A DNA stretch of 64,000 nucleotides from Saprospiraceae bacterium. Lineage in GTDB: Bacteria; Bacteroidota; Bacteroidia; Chitinophagales; Saprospiraceae. Below the pieces are notes generated by a model, which saw only the letters and a list, made by a program, of their open reading frames with translations, was not told the origin of the DNA and searched no databases. The stretch is taken from NCBI GenBank assembly GCA_020627535.1, contig JAHDGU010000006.1, positions 1 through 64,000 of the forward strand, read 5' to 3'. Position 1 is the first letter of the stretch; every line of letters starts with the position of its first letter. Shown piece by piece: positions 42,608 to 50,213 of this stretch. The translations under genes were made by a program, and so were the position numbers.

Positions 42608-43279
42608 ATGAAAATGCGCGAACGTATACTCGTCACAGCCATCCAGCTCTTCAATGAGCAAGGTTTTGTCAATGTCCGCGTTCGCGATATTGCCAGCACG
42701 ATGTCAGTAAGCCCTGGCAGCATCAGCTACCACTTCCGCAACAAGGAAGAGTTGATGTTTGAGATCTATAAGTTCATGCTCAACAATCTCAACAATGCTG
42801 CCATTGCTGAGCGTCTCATTTCTGGGAGCAATCTCATGGAGATCGCTCGTGTCTATGCGGAGTACGTTTACCGCTTTCGATTTTTCTTTCAGGATACGAT
42901 TGATATCATCCGCGCCTATCCGCGCATCGGCAAGATGCACCAATCACAGACACAAACTGAGATCACCACACTTCAGAACATCGTCTATATTGCCGTAGGC
43001 AACGGCACCATCATTCCAGAGCCCGCGGACGGTGTATACGCTCATCTCTGCGAAGTAGCTTGGATGACCTTGCACTTTTGGTTTGCTCGAGGACTGATCC
43101 TTGGCAAGGAAGAAGAAGGTATAGAAAAAGCTCTTGTCTTTGCAGGTGAGCTTGCAAGACCATATTTTACCGAAAAAGGCAAGCAAGACTTGAAAGAATT
43201 CGCTAAGCGTATCAGGAGCTACTCGAGCACTACATCGACTCAAGAGTTCAGCGAAGAAGGTCGCGCGCCTTTGGACTAG
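42608..43279 (+). CDS. TetR/AcrR-family transcriptional regulator
   Basis: 223 residues. N-terminal helix-turn-helix (about 3-50: ERILVTAIQLFNEQGFVNVRVRDIASTMSVSPGSISYHFRNKEELM) is a clear TetR domain. The C-terminal ligand/dimer domain (about 60-205) resembles TetR_C regulators seen next to fatty-acid genes. Divergent from the acyl-CoA dehydrogenase with a perfect palindrome between, so it probably represses that gene and itself and responds to an acyl-CoA. Its end overlaps the convergent pdxA gene by four bases. Confidence 0.92.
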   Translation: MKMRERILVTAIQLFNEQGFVNVRVRDIASTMSVSPGSISYHFRNKEELMFEIYKFMLNNLNNAAIAERLISGSNLMEIARVYAEYVYRFRFFFQDTIDIIRAYPRIGKMHQSQTQTEITTLQNIVYIAVGNGTIIPEPADGVYAHLCEVAWMTLHFWFARGLILGKEEEGIEKALVFAGELARPYFTEKGKQDLKEFAKRIRSYSSTTSTQEFSEEGRAPLD

Positions 43280-44328
43280 GATCGACCTCGATCCTTCTTA
43301 GTCTTCTCCACAGGATTCGCCGTTGCCTCTGCATACTCTTTGCGATGCCGATAGATATCTATTGCAGTGAATAGTGCCGCTCGCATGCTAGAAGCATCAG
43401 CTGCATTGTTGCCAGCCTTGTCAAATGCCGTACCGTGGTCGGGAGATGTCCTTACGACCGGCAATCCTGCTGTATAATTGACGCCAGACTGTCCACTGAT
43501 CGTCTTGAAAGGGATCAAACCCTGATCATGGTACATCGCCAGGATCCCATCAAACTTGCTGTACATACCACTACCAAAAAAGCCATCCGTACCATAAGGA
43601 CCCATGACATTGAGACCAGCTTCTCTCGCTGTCGCGATAGCAGGCTCTATGATCTCTTCCTCTTCTGCCCCGAGTACACCTCCATCACCAGAGTGTGGAT
43701 TGAGACCCATGACAGCAAGTAACGGCTTGACAACTCCAAAGTCTTTTCGCAATGACTCATCAAATTTCTTGAGCTTCCGCAAAATGAGATCTTGTGTGAT
43801 CTTCGCCGCCACCTCCTTGAGGGGCAGGTGTTCAGTGACTAGAGATACTCTCAGATCATCACAGACCATCATCATCATATAGTCCTCCGTATCAAAGTTG
43901 TCCGCGAGGTACTCGGTATGCCCAGGATACATGAATCCTGCCATACTCATGGCTTTCTTGTTGATCGGTGCTGTGACCATGCAGTCGATGTGGCCATCTC
44001 TCAGATCAGCTGTGGCGCGCTCCAGAGATGTGTAAGCGTATTTGCCCCCTTCTTCTGACACCTGACCTAGTGTGATATTGACATTGTCTTCCCAGCAGTT
44101 GACCACATTGATCCGTCCCTTTTTGGCGGAAGCCGCATCGCTGATCGTAGCGAAGTTGAGCTCATTCTTCTTGACGATATTCTTGTGGTAGGCGACGACC
44201 TTGGTGGAACCATAGATGATCGGTGTCAGTTTCTTCAGCACGAGATCATTGCTCAGGCTCTTGAGGATGACCTCTAGACCGATTCCATTCATGTCTCCTA
44301 TCGTAATACCTACTTTTATCGCTGTCAT
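43276..44328 (-). CDS. pdxA: 4-hydroxythreonine-4-phosphate dehydrogenase
   Basis: 350 residues, normal length. Oxidises 4-phosphohydroxy-threonine with NAD in the DXP-dependent pyridoxal-phosphate pathway, in which serC also takes part. Signatures: GITIGDMNGIGLEVILKSL (about 7-25), MVTAPINKKAMSMAGFMYPGHTEYL (about 120-145, metal/substrate His), and CDDLRVSLVTEHLPL; later Asp/His positions in MYHDQGLIPFK and GTAFDKAGNNAADASSM are present. Divergent from rsmA with a gap of 42 bases. Confidence 0.96.
   Translation of the reverse strand: MTAIKVGITIGDMNGIGLEVILKSLSNDLVLKKLTPIIYGSTKVVAYHKNIVKKNELNFATISDAASAKKGRINVVNCWEDNVNITLGQVSEEGGKYAYTSLERATADLRDGHIDCMVTAPINKKAMSMAGFMYPGHTEYLADNFDTEDYMMMMVCDDLRVSLVTEHLPLKEVAAKITQDLILRKLKKFDESLRKDFGVVKPLLAVMGLNPHSGDGGVLGAEEEEIIEPAIATAREAGLNVMGPYGTDGFFGSGMYSKFDGILAMYHDQGLIPFKTISGQSGVNYTAGLPVVRTSPDHGTAFDKAGNNAADASSMRAALFTAIDIYRHRKEYAEATANPVEKTKKDRGRS
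44120..44134 (+). repeat. Iterated hairpin word, GGAA-loop variant, in coding sequence
   Basis: TTTTTGGCGGAAGCC, inside pdxA on the opposite strand, where it is read as A-S-A-K-K. The loop GGAA is also of the GNRA class. Confidence 0.55.
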
Positions 44329-44370
44329 GCTTCACTCATTTTTTCGCATCGCGAAGTTAGTCACGCCCTA

Positions 44371-45165
44371 TTGAAAGCCAAGAAATCATATGGTCAGCAC
44401 TTCCTTGTCAATCAATCTCTGATCGACAAGATCGTCTCCGAAATCAAGCGATATAGTGGCAAGCTTCCCATACTAGAAGTAGGCCCAGGTCGTGGCGCTC
44501 TTACAGCTCAGCTTTGTGAGCTAGAGCAATTCAGCGCAGTGGAGGCAGATCCAGATATGATCGAGTATCTCCGACAGCACTTTCCTAAGACGGATGGCAA
44601 AGTCATCGGTGCAGACTTCGTCAAGTGGAGGCTCAAAGAATCAATCTCACAAGAGACCTCTCTGGTGGGCAACTTCCCTTACAACATCTCTACGCAGATC
44701 GTCTTCAAGCTTCTAGAGCATGTGGAGCTATTTCCTGTGATGGTCGGTATGTTTCAAAAAGAGGTCTCAGATCGGATCATCTCAGGTCCGGGAACCAAAG
44801 TCTATGGCATACTGAGTGTGCTCACAGCGCACCTCTACACAGGCAAGACAATCATCAAGGTGGCTCCAGGATCCTTCAGTCCGCCGCCCAAGGTCCAGTC
44901 ATCCATCATCGTTCTAGAGCGTAAAGATGACTGGCAGCAGCAAGTAGATCTGTATCGCCCTCTCAAGACTGTCGTCAAAATGGCTTTCAATCAACGAAGA
45001 AAAATGCTTCGGTCAAGCCTGAAGTCATTGGATGTTCTAAGTTTTTTGGCGGAAGCCGGACTCGATGACAAACGGCCTGAGCAGCTAGACTTAGAAAACT
45101 TCAGGGATATAGCGAGATACTACTCTGGCATGAATGCCTCAAAAAACTCATCAAGCTCATCATAG
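44371..45165 (+). CDS. rsmA: 16S rRNA adenine dimethyltransferase
   Basis: 264 residues, normal length, from a TTG start (MKAKKSYGQHFLVNQ); no ATG fits, and the GQHFL motif must be included. SAM motif ILEVGPGRGALTAQL (about 34-48), catalytic motif NFPYNISTQIV (about 107-117). Dimethylates two adjacent adenines near the 3' end of 16S rRNA (KsgA). Its last 46 bases overlap the end of the convergent beta/alpha-barrel gene. Confidence 0.95.
   Translation: MKAKKSYGQHFLVNQSLIDKIVSEIKRYSGKLPILEVGPGRGALTAQLCELEQFSAVEADPDMIEYLRQHFPKTDGKVIGADFVKWRLKESISQETSLVGNFPYNISTQIVFKLLEHVELFPVMVGMFQKEVSDRIISGPGTKVYGILSVLTAHLYTGKTIIKVAPGSFSPPPKVQSSIIVLERKDDWQQQVDLYRPLKTVVKMAFNQRRKMLRSSLKSLDVLSFLAEAGLDDKRPEQLDLENFRDIARYYSGMNASKNSSSSS
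45042..45057 (+). repeat. Iterated hairpin word, GGAA-loop variant, in coding sequence
   Basis: TTTTTTGGCGGAAGCC in rsmA, read as F-L-A-E-A. Confidence 0.55.
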
Positions 45166-45626
45166 GACTTGAAGCCGGGACGCTCCTCTTCGGCACCGCA
45201 GATCTGTATGGCGTAAAGCTTGCGAATCATCTCCGGCTCGATCTCGGAGAGGGATAAAGACGTGATGTCGACAATCACTTCCTGTACACCGACATACTTG
45301 TCCAGTTGTGCTGCATTGTCCACCGTGATCAATCTGAGGCCCTCGCCGGCTTCTATCTGAATCGCATCGTAAGCCGTCGGAATCTTGGATTGGATCAGCT
45401 TGGGTTGAAACATCTGGACAAACCCATCCCAGTCCACGGGACTATACTCAGCACTCTCAGGCACGATGATCGGCCCCTCGACCCAGTCCACGATCTCCTT
45501 GTAGTCCTGTACCGGATCATGCAGAGCATCGAGATTGATCCCCAGCCACTCCACGCCCAAAGCGGCAAAATACCTGGCATCAGTAAGATGTGTAATGGAT
45601 CCTGCCTTGACTCTGATGGTAAGCAT
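45120..45626 (-). CDS. Beta/alpha-barrel-domain protein related to TrpF
   Basis: 168 residues. The start VKAGSITHLTDARYFAALGVEWLGINLD resembles the first strand-helix units of phosphoribosylanthranilate isomerase (TrpF), but the catalytic Cys of KxCG is replaced by Ala in VKAGS and the protein is shorter than TrpF (about 200). I recall uncharacterised Bacteroidota proteins with an LTDARYFAA start. It is therefore probably not a tryptophan enzyme. Overlaps rsmA tail-to-tail by 46 bases. Function unknown. Confidence 0.75.
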   Translation of the reverse strand: MLTIRVKAGSITHLTDARYFAALGVEWLGINLDALHDPVQDYKEIVDWVEGPIIVPESAEYSPVDWDGFVQMFQPKLIQSKIPTAYDAIQIEAGEGLRLITVDNAAQLDKYVGVQEVIVDITSLSLSEIEPEMIRKLYAIQICGAEEERPGFKSYDELDEFFEAFMPE

Positions 45627-45787
45627 AGCTTAAGATTATCCTACAAATGTCATGCTTTCGGCGAATGTCTGGCATTGACTATCACAAGCTATGTAGCCTA
45701 AGCATCAAGTAGGAAGTGGACGAAGCGCAATAGAATAGATCAGAACAAATATCATTCTTACCTTGGGACTCTTAATTCTTGCCAGAG

Positions 45788-46945
45788 ATGAATAATGAGA
45801 TCACCAATAAAGTCAACCTTGTCATCATTATTGTTGGCCTATTTCTAGGTGTGACCCTAGGCCTATTTCTCCTTTTCAACAAGTCAGATAGAAATAAGGC
45901 CAACAGATACCTAGGTCTTCTCGTGTTGCTTTCACTGGCGTATTTTCTTGTGGGCTTTCTGTACAGATTCGATCTACTGGAAGAATTCCCCTATGCCATC
46001 GGATGGACAGAGTTGATCAATCCTTTGATCGGTCCTTTGACATTCTTTTATGTCAAGAGCTGCACCACAAAAGACTTCAAGTTTCAAAAACTTCACCTGC
46101 TCCATTTCACGCCCTTTTTTCTCCTTGTCCTTTCCAATGCTCCAGAGCTTATATCCGGAGCTCCAGAAAAGATCGCCGCGTTTGTCAAGATGGTAGAGAC
46201 GAGGGTCGTGGATGCAAACAAGCCGATGCAAATCCTACAGAGTATACATGTGATCATTTACTTCTTTTTTTCGATTAAGATCTTGCTTCAGTATCGTCAA
46301 CATCTCAATGATAATGCATCATCGATCGACAGATCGCTCTACCGTTGGATACTCATATTTATCGCAATCCATGCTCTCCCTGTGGTCGCTTTGATCTTTT
46401 CCTTTGTCATCGGGTCCTTCGGAGATTTCATCTTCACCGCCGTATTGCTAAGCTTTTTCATTTTTTCGTTGGCGGTATATCTTGCTATTCTTCTTAAACC
46501 AGAGCTATTCCACACATTTCCTCATCAAATGCCCGAGGCCGACTCTGTCGAGCAAAAGAACCTGAGGTATGAAAGCTCCAATCTACAAGAAGAATTGAAG
46601 GAGAAGTATCGAACTACCATCCTCACGCATTTAGAGCAAGAGAAGCCGTACCTGGAGCCTGAGTATACGCTGTCCCAGTTGTCAGAACAAACCAGGATTC
46701 CCAAGCACTATGTGAGTCAAGTGATCAACGAAAAGCTCAACTGTAATTTTCTCGAGCTGATCAATGGTTATAGAATTAGCGAAGCAAAACACATGCTCAC
46801 AAGTGGAGACCATGAGCACTTCACCATTCTAGCCATTGCCTTTGAAGTGGGATTCAATTCTAAGTCCGCCTTCTACAGCGCCTTCAAGTCTCAAGTAGGT
46901 ATGACACCCAGCAAATACAAGAATTCAACACTTGTTCGCGCCTAG
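45788..46945 (+). CDS. Membrane-bound AraC-family transcriptional regulator
   Basis: 385 residues from the ATG at 45788 (a TTG three codons earlier is in frame). Residues 10-235 hold about seven hydrophobic helices (for example VNLVIIIVGLFLGVTLGLFLLF and FIFTAVLLSFFIFSLAVYLAIL), as in the 7TM AraC-type regulators common in Bacteroidota. Residues about 280-382 are the AraC double helix-turn-helix (LEPEYTLSQLSEQTRIPKHYVSQVINEKLNCNFLELINGYRISEA...ILAIAFEVGFNSKSAFYSAFKSQVGMTPSKYK). It probably senses a ligand in the membrane and binds DNA from there. An array of ATCAGGAC sites lies downstream, before the TonB-C gene, and is a candidate target. Confidence 0.9.
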   Translation: MNNEITNKVNLVIIIVGLFLGVTLGLFLLFNKSDRNKANRYLGLLVLLSLAYFLVGFLYRFDLLEEFPYAIGWTELINPLIGPLTFFYVKSCTTKDFKFQKLHLLHFTPFFLLVLSNAPELISGAPEKIAAFVKMVETRVVDANKPMQILQSIHVIIYFFFSIKILLQYRQHLNDNASSIDRSLYRWILIFIAIHALPVVALIFSFVIGSFGDFIFTAVLLSFFIFSLAVYLAILLKPELFHTFPHQMPEADSVEQKNLRYESSNLQEELKEKYRTTILTHLEQEKPYLEPEYTLSQLSEQTRIPKHYVSQVINEKLNCNFLELINGYRISEAKHMLTSGDHEHFTILAIAFEVGFNSKSAFYSAFKSQVGMTPSKYKNSTLVRA

Positions 46946-46997
46946 GATTTGCCAGTTTTCAAACTGCTATTCCCGCTTTTCGCGACAAGTTTCTGAA

Positions 46998-47011
46998 AAC
47001 AACAGGTTGTT
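46998..47011. promoter_or_regulatory. AACAAC-AG-GTTGTT palindrome
   Basis: Perfect 6-bp inverted repeat 53 bases after the AraC-type gene. Too short a loop and no T-run for a good terminator, so a protein-binding site is more likely. Confidence 0.3.
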
Positions 47012-47051
47012 CACAAATAGTTGATAATCAATTGGTTTCATAAAATCTATG

Positions 47052-47122
47052 GCGTCCTGATATCCCTATTTATCAATCAGGACTTCCACATACATCGATC
47101 AGGACGCTTCTCGAATCAGGGT
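47052..47122 (+). promoter_or_regulatory. Array of ATCAGGAC repeats with 22-base spacing
   Basis: GTCCTGAT (47054-47061, inverted), ATCAGGAC (47076-47083) and ATCAGGAC (47098-47105) begin exactly 22 bases apart. The outer pair extends to a perfect 10-bp inverted repeat, GCGTCCTGAT (47052-47061) / ATCAGGACGC (47098-47107). A weaker copy, ATCAGGGT, starts near 47115. In RNA the first unit could pair with either of the others, giving two exclusive hairpins. It lies 100-150 bases before the TonB-C gene. Confidence 0.6.
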
Positions 47123-47205
47123 CTCTCATCTTCGTATTGTCAACTGCGGAAAACGCATTTGCACAACACCAAAAAAATGATTCTAACATCCAAAAGCAAT
47201 CACAC

Positions 47206-47628
47206 ATGAAAAGCTCAATCATCCTTACTCTTGCCCTCGCATTCGTCTCGATCAATCTACAAGCACAAGACCAGCTCATAGCATCGACCGATGATCTCTC
47301 CATCATACTAGACGACGCCAAGTCTACCCAAAGCGAATCAACGCTCACAATGTGGAAAGCCATGGAACAAAGCATCATCGCCAAACTCCAAGCCGAGGTA
47401 GTCTATCCAGAAGTCGCTCAGGACAACTACATCGAAGGAACAGTGCTCGTACTCTTGAGCTTTGACGGTCAGATCCATGATGCAAAGATCATTCGATCGC
47501 TTCCTGGTGGATGTGATCAAGCTGCACTTGATGCGCTCAAGAATCTGCCAGCACATTACAAAGACCTAGGTGGTGTGGTAGGAGAGGCCTTCAACATGAC
47601 CATCCCTTTCCATTTCCACATGAAATAA
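47206..47628 (+). CDS. Secreted protein with TonB C-terminal domain
   Basis: 140 residues from the ATG at 47206 (MKSSIILTLALAF...); longer in-frame starts lack a signal at their N-terminus. Signal peptide about 1-20 (ending LQAQ). The C-terminal 85 residues (VVYPEVAQDNYIEGTVLVLLSFDGQIHDAKIIRSLPGGCDQAALDALKNLPAHY) form a TonB-C (energy transducer) domain with the YP...G-x-V-x-V-x-F pattern. No membrane anchor or Pro-rich spacer of true TonB is present, so it is a stand-alone periplasmic domain. Upstream lies the 22-base-phased repeat array. Confidence 0.85.
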   Translation: MKSSIILTLALAFVSINLQAQDQLIASTDDLSIILDDAKSTQSESTLTMWKAMEQSIIAKLQAEVVYPEVAQDNYIEGTVLVLLSFDGQIHDAKIIRSLPGGCDQAALDALKNLPAHYKDLGGVVGEAFNMTIPFHFHMK

Positions 47629-47766
47629 TCAAGATAGCTAATCACAGCAGATTGCTGATTTGCCTTATCAGCAACTCTGCGAATGACGATCATGGCCATT
47701 GTGCGGTGATCGTTTTTTTTCGTCTGGACTTGCTGATTGTCCCCACCAAATCAGATCTTCACCTTT

Positions 47767-48096
47767 ATGTCCAAGACACACTACTATGATGACGTCTACG
47801 ACGTAGTCCGCCTCATCCCCAAGGGACGCGTCAGCAACTATGGCGCTATTGCTGACTTTCTCTCCCTCGGCAGTGCTCGCATGGTCGGGTGGGCCCTCAA
47901 TCAGTCCATCAAGTCATCAGAAAATGTGCCGGCCCATCGCGTCGTCAATCGGAAGGGGGAGCTCTCAGGTCGGATCCACTTCAGCACTCCTACAGCTATG
48001 CAAGAGCGCCTTGAAGCAGAGGGCATCAAGATCGTCGACAATAAGGTCCAAGACTACGACAAGCTTCACTGGCACCCAGAAGAACTCGTGAGATGA
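47767..48096 (+). CDS. Alkyltransferase-like (ATL) protein of the MGMT family
   Basis: 109 residues from the ATG at 47767 (MSKTHYYDD), matching the length of ATL proteins. MGMT-type DNA-binding core VYDVVRLIPKGRVSNYGAIADFLSLGSARMVGWALN. The active-site motif reads PAHRVV: Ala56 replaces the alkyl-accepting Cys of PCHRV. Such proteins bind O6-alkylguanine without removing the alkyl group and hand the lesion to nucleotide excision repair; uvrA is also in this window but 15 kb away. It overlaps the sulfotransferase gene by four bases. Confidence 0.9.
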   Translation: MSKTHYYDDVYDVVRLIPKGRVSNYGAIADFLSLGSARMVGWALNQSIKSSENVPAHRVVNRKGELSGRIHFSTPTAMQERLEAEGIKIVDNKVQDYDKLHWHPEELVR

Positions 48097-48806
48097 TCAT
48101 CAATCTCATGGCGACTCCGCGCAATCTTAGCACTGCGCTTATGTACAGCTTTCGCAGCCGATCAGATTGCAAAGTGATTGACGAGCCATTCTTTGGTCAC
48201 TTTCTGGTGCACTCTGACGCATTTCGTCCGAGTCGCGATGAGACACTCGCTCAGTGGCCGAGCAAGATGTCCGACATCCAAAAATGGATCGAGCGGGAAT
48301 GCCAAGACACAGAGCATCTCTTTCTCAAAAACATGGCTTCTCATCATCTAGGAGTTGACTTCAGCTATGCTCTTGGGTACACCAACATCTTTGTGCTCCG
48401 TCATCCCGGATTGATCATCAACAGTTTCACTAAGGGTGTCGTCACACCAAACATGGGAGATATTGGTCTGGAGCTACAACATGAAATTTACGATGAGCTC
48501 CTTACTCATGGAGCTCGGTGCATTGTCATCGATTCCGAAGAGTTGTTGCAAGATCCTGCTAGCTATCTTGCTTCGCTCTGTGCTAAGCTTGGAATTCCTT
48601 GGCAGCCCGAGATGCTCATTTGGCCGAAAGGCCCCAAACCAGAAGACGGACCATGGGCTAAGTACTGGTACACCAATCTCCACAGCTCGACAGGATTCCA
48701 GACTTACGTCAAAAAATCTAGAAAAGTCCGAGCGGAGCACCAAAGCTTGCTAGACGAGTGTATGCTCCACTACAGATATTTGTCCTCTCACAAAATGTCC
48801 GTCTGA
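48093..48806 (+). CDS. Sulfotransferase-like protein coupled to an aminotransferase
   Basis: 237 residues. Start INLMATPRNLSTALMYSF matches the 5'-phosphosulfate-binding loop region of P-loop sulfotransferases (here ATPRNLSTAL), and VLRHPGLIINSF is the 3'-phosphate site. Cytoplasmic. TGATG coupling to the branched-chain-type aminotransferase downstream. I recall this gene pair, sometimes fused, from other bacteria, where it is annotated only by family. The acceptor is unknown. Confidence 0.8.
   Translation: MIINLMATPRNLSTALMYSFRSRSDCKVIDEPFFGHFLVHSDAFRPSRDETLAQWPSKMSDIQKWIERECQDTEHLFLKNMASHHLGVDFSYALGYTNIFVLRHPGLIINSFTKGVVTPNMGDIGLELQHEIYDELLTHGARCIVIDSEELLQDPASYLASLCAKLGIPWQPEMLIWPKGPKPEDGPWAKYWYTNLHSSTGFQTYVKKSRKVRAEHQSLLDECMLHYRYLSSHKMSV
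48617..48633 (+). repeat. Iterated hairpin word, compensated stem variant, in coding sequence
   Basis: CATTTGGCCGAAAGGCC in the sulfotransferase gene, read as I-W-P-K-G-P. Stem GGCC/GGCC, GAAA loop. Confidence 0.6.
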
Positions 48807-49717
48807 TGCTACAGCAATTCAATGAGCGCAATCGAGATATCAAGGTTCATGTCAATGGCAAGATCGTCCATCGTGACGAAGCTAGGATTTCTGTCTTTGA
48901 CTCTGTGGTCCAAGGTGGCGATGCTGTCTGGGAAGGGCTAAGGATTTATGATGGCAAGGTGTTTTGTCTAGATCGACATCTGGATCGATTGTACGCCTCG
49001 GCGCATGCCATGCTGTTTCAGGATGTTCCACCACGTGAGCACATCATTGGTGCCTTGATGGATCTGCTGCAAGCCAATGACATGTACGATGATGTACACG
49101 TGCGACTCACCCTCACACGTGGAGAGAAGATTACCAGTGGCATGGATCCAAGGCTCAATCAGTCTGGTCCCGGTCTGATCATATTGCCTGAGTGGAAGCC
49201 ACCAGTCTATGACAATAAGACCGGCATCAGTGTCATCACTTCAGCCATCCGTCGCAACAATCCACAATTCTTAGATTCCAAGATCCATCACAACAATCTC
49301 ATCAATAATATCCTTGCCAAGATTCAGGCCAATGAAGCAGGAGCAAGCGCGGCACTAATGTTGGACGAGAGAGGTTTTGCTGCTGAGCTCAATGGGACAA
49401 ATGTCTTCGTCATTCGTGGCGAGCAGGTCTTGACACCATATGCTCACAATTGCTTGCCGGGCATCACCCGAGGACTTGTTCTCGAGATCTGTCAAGAGCA
49501 GTCTTGGGCGCACAGCCAGGCAGACTTATCTCTTACGGAGATGTATACTGCTGATTTTGCATTTGGGACAGGGACTATGGGTGAATTGACACCGATATCC
49601 AAGCTTGATGGGAGAGAGATACAGGTCAGCGCTTTCGCGCAAATGCGCTTTGACGAGATCTGTGACGCCTTCGTCAACAAGCGAGACGTGCTGAGTACAG
49701 ATATCCCGCGACAATGA
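48806..49717 (+). CDS. Aminotransferase class IV (branched-chain aminotransferase-like)
   Basis: 303 residues from the ATG at 48806, whose A is the last base of the sulfotransferase TGA. Fold type IV PLP enzyme: start VHVNGKIVHRDEARISVFDSVVQGGDAVWEGLRIY (IlvE-like), PLP Lys in LDSKIHHNNLINNI (about 153-166), and LNGTNVFVIRG, GITRGLVLEIC and FGTGTMGELTPI. Possible activities are branched-chain amino acid, D-amino acid or aminodeoxychorismate-type reactions; the sequence favours an IlvE-like one. Coupling with the sulfotransferase suggests a shared substrate. Confidence 0.88.
   Translation: MLQQFNERNRDIKVHVNGKIVHRDEARISVFDSVVQGGDAVWEGLRIYDGKVFCLDRHLDRLYASAHAMLFQDVPPREHIIGALMDLLQANDMYDDVHVRLTLTRGEKITSGMDPRLNQSGPGLIILPEWKPPVYDNKTGISVITSAIRRNNPQFLDSKIHHNNLINNILAKIQANEAGASAALMLDERGFAAELNGTNVFVIRGEQVLTPYAHNCLPGITRGLVLEICQEQSWAHSQADLSLTEMYTADFAFGTGTMGELTPISKLDGREIQVSAFAQMRFDEICDAFVNKRDVLSTDIPRQ
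49629..49645 (-). repeat. Iterated hairpin word, compensated stem variant, in coding sequence
   Basis: CATTTGCGCGAAAGCGC on the minus strand, identical over 17 bases to the intergenic copy at 20553-20569. Inside the aminotransferase gene, read as S-A-F-A-Q-M. Confidence 0.6.
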
Positions 49718-49803
49718 TTGCAGGACGCGGGCTGTGGACAATAAGTTGGGTTAAAATCAAGTTAAAGGAGCGAGAAATCCATTAACCCATCTAAAACTTC
49801 TAC

Positions 49804-50040
49804 ATGAAGCAAAGCTTACGTTCTAATTTATTTCTGAAAACAATTTACGGAGAAGCTTCTGAGAGCAAAAAGGAGCTGACCAAAGCACTCATTGCCAAAG
49901 ACTGGGGATTGAGAGAAGAGTATGTCGAGCTACACGAAGCTGTCAAATCTCTCCCACGGCTGAAACTCAGTCCATCGAGCAATGTACTGCAGTCTATCTT
50001 GCGCAGAAGTGCTTTGAGACCTGCTGGTAGCTGTTGCTGA
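49804..50040 (+). CDS. Small conserved-looking protein of unknown function
   Basis: 78 residues, no signal peptide or membrane segment. The pattern IYGEASESKKELTKALIAKDWGLREEYVELHEAVKSLPRLKLSPSSNVLQSILRRS, a charged helical first half followed by LP and SPSxxxxxxIL, resembles small Bacteroidota proteins I recall with the same layout (tens of residues, often before housekeeping genes). No function is known to me. A strong terminator follows 46 bases later, so it is a separate transcription unit from recA. Confidence 0.7.
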   Translation: MKQSLRSNLFLKTIYGEASESKKELTKALIAKDWGLREEYVELHEAVKSLPRLKLSPSSNVLQSILRRSALRPAGSCC

Positions 50041-50085
50041 TCGGTAGATTGTTACAACTTATTGAGACCCATGTGGTCACAAATG

Positions 50086-50118
50086 CCCCTGGTCATAACA
50101 TATGATCAGGGGTTTTTT
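50086..50118 (+). terminator. Rho-independent terminator after the 78-residue gene
   Basis: CCCCTGGTCATA (50086-50097) pairs with TATGATCAGGGG (50101-50112) with one G-T pair, a 3-base loop, and TTTTTT (50113-50118). Confidence 0.9.
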
Positions 50119-50182
50119 GTGTATGTCACACTTCCGTGCAAATCAATTGCATAGGTAGTTCATCAAACCTTCTTTCACGTAT

Positions 50183-50190
50183 TAACTTTA
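50183..50190 (+). promoter_or_regulatory. -7-like promoter box of recA
   Basis: TAACTTTA, one mismatch from TAnnTTTG, 23 bases before the recA ATG at 50214. No LexA-type palindrome was recognised nearby. Confidence 0.4.
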
Positions 50191-50213
50191 GTACTTATAT
50201 TAAAAAACTCAAT

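Noticed and set aside
45120-45626. TrpF (phosphoribosylanthranilate isomerase)
   Set aside because: Only the first strand-helix units are similar, the catalytic Cys is missing, and the length is short.
47052-47122. 22-base repeats as a CRISPR array
   Set aside because: Units are only 8-10 bases, one is inverted, and no cas genes are present.
47137-47205. N-terminal extension of the TonB-C protein
   Set aside because: The extension places 23 polar residues before a normal signal peptide and runs back towards the repeat array, so the internal ATG is the better start.
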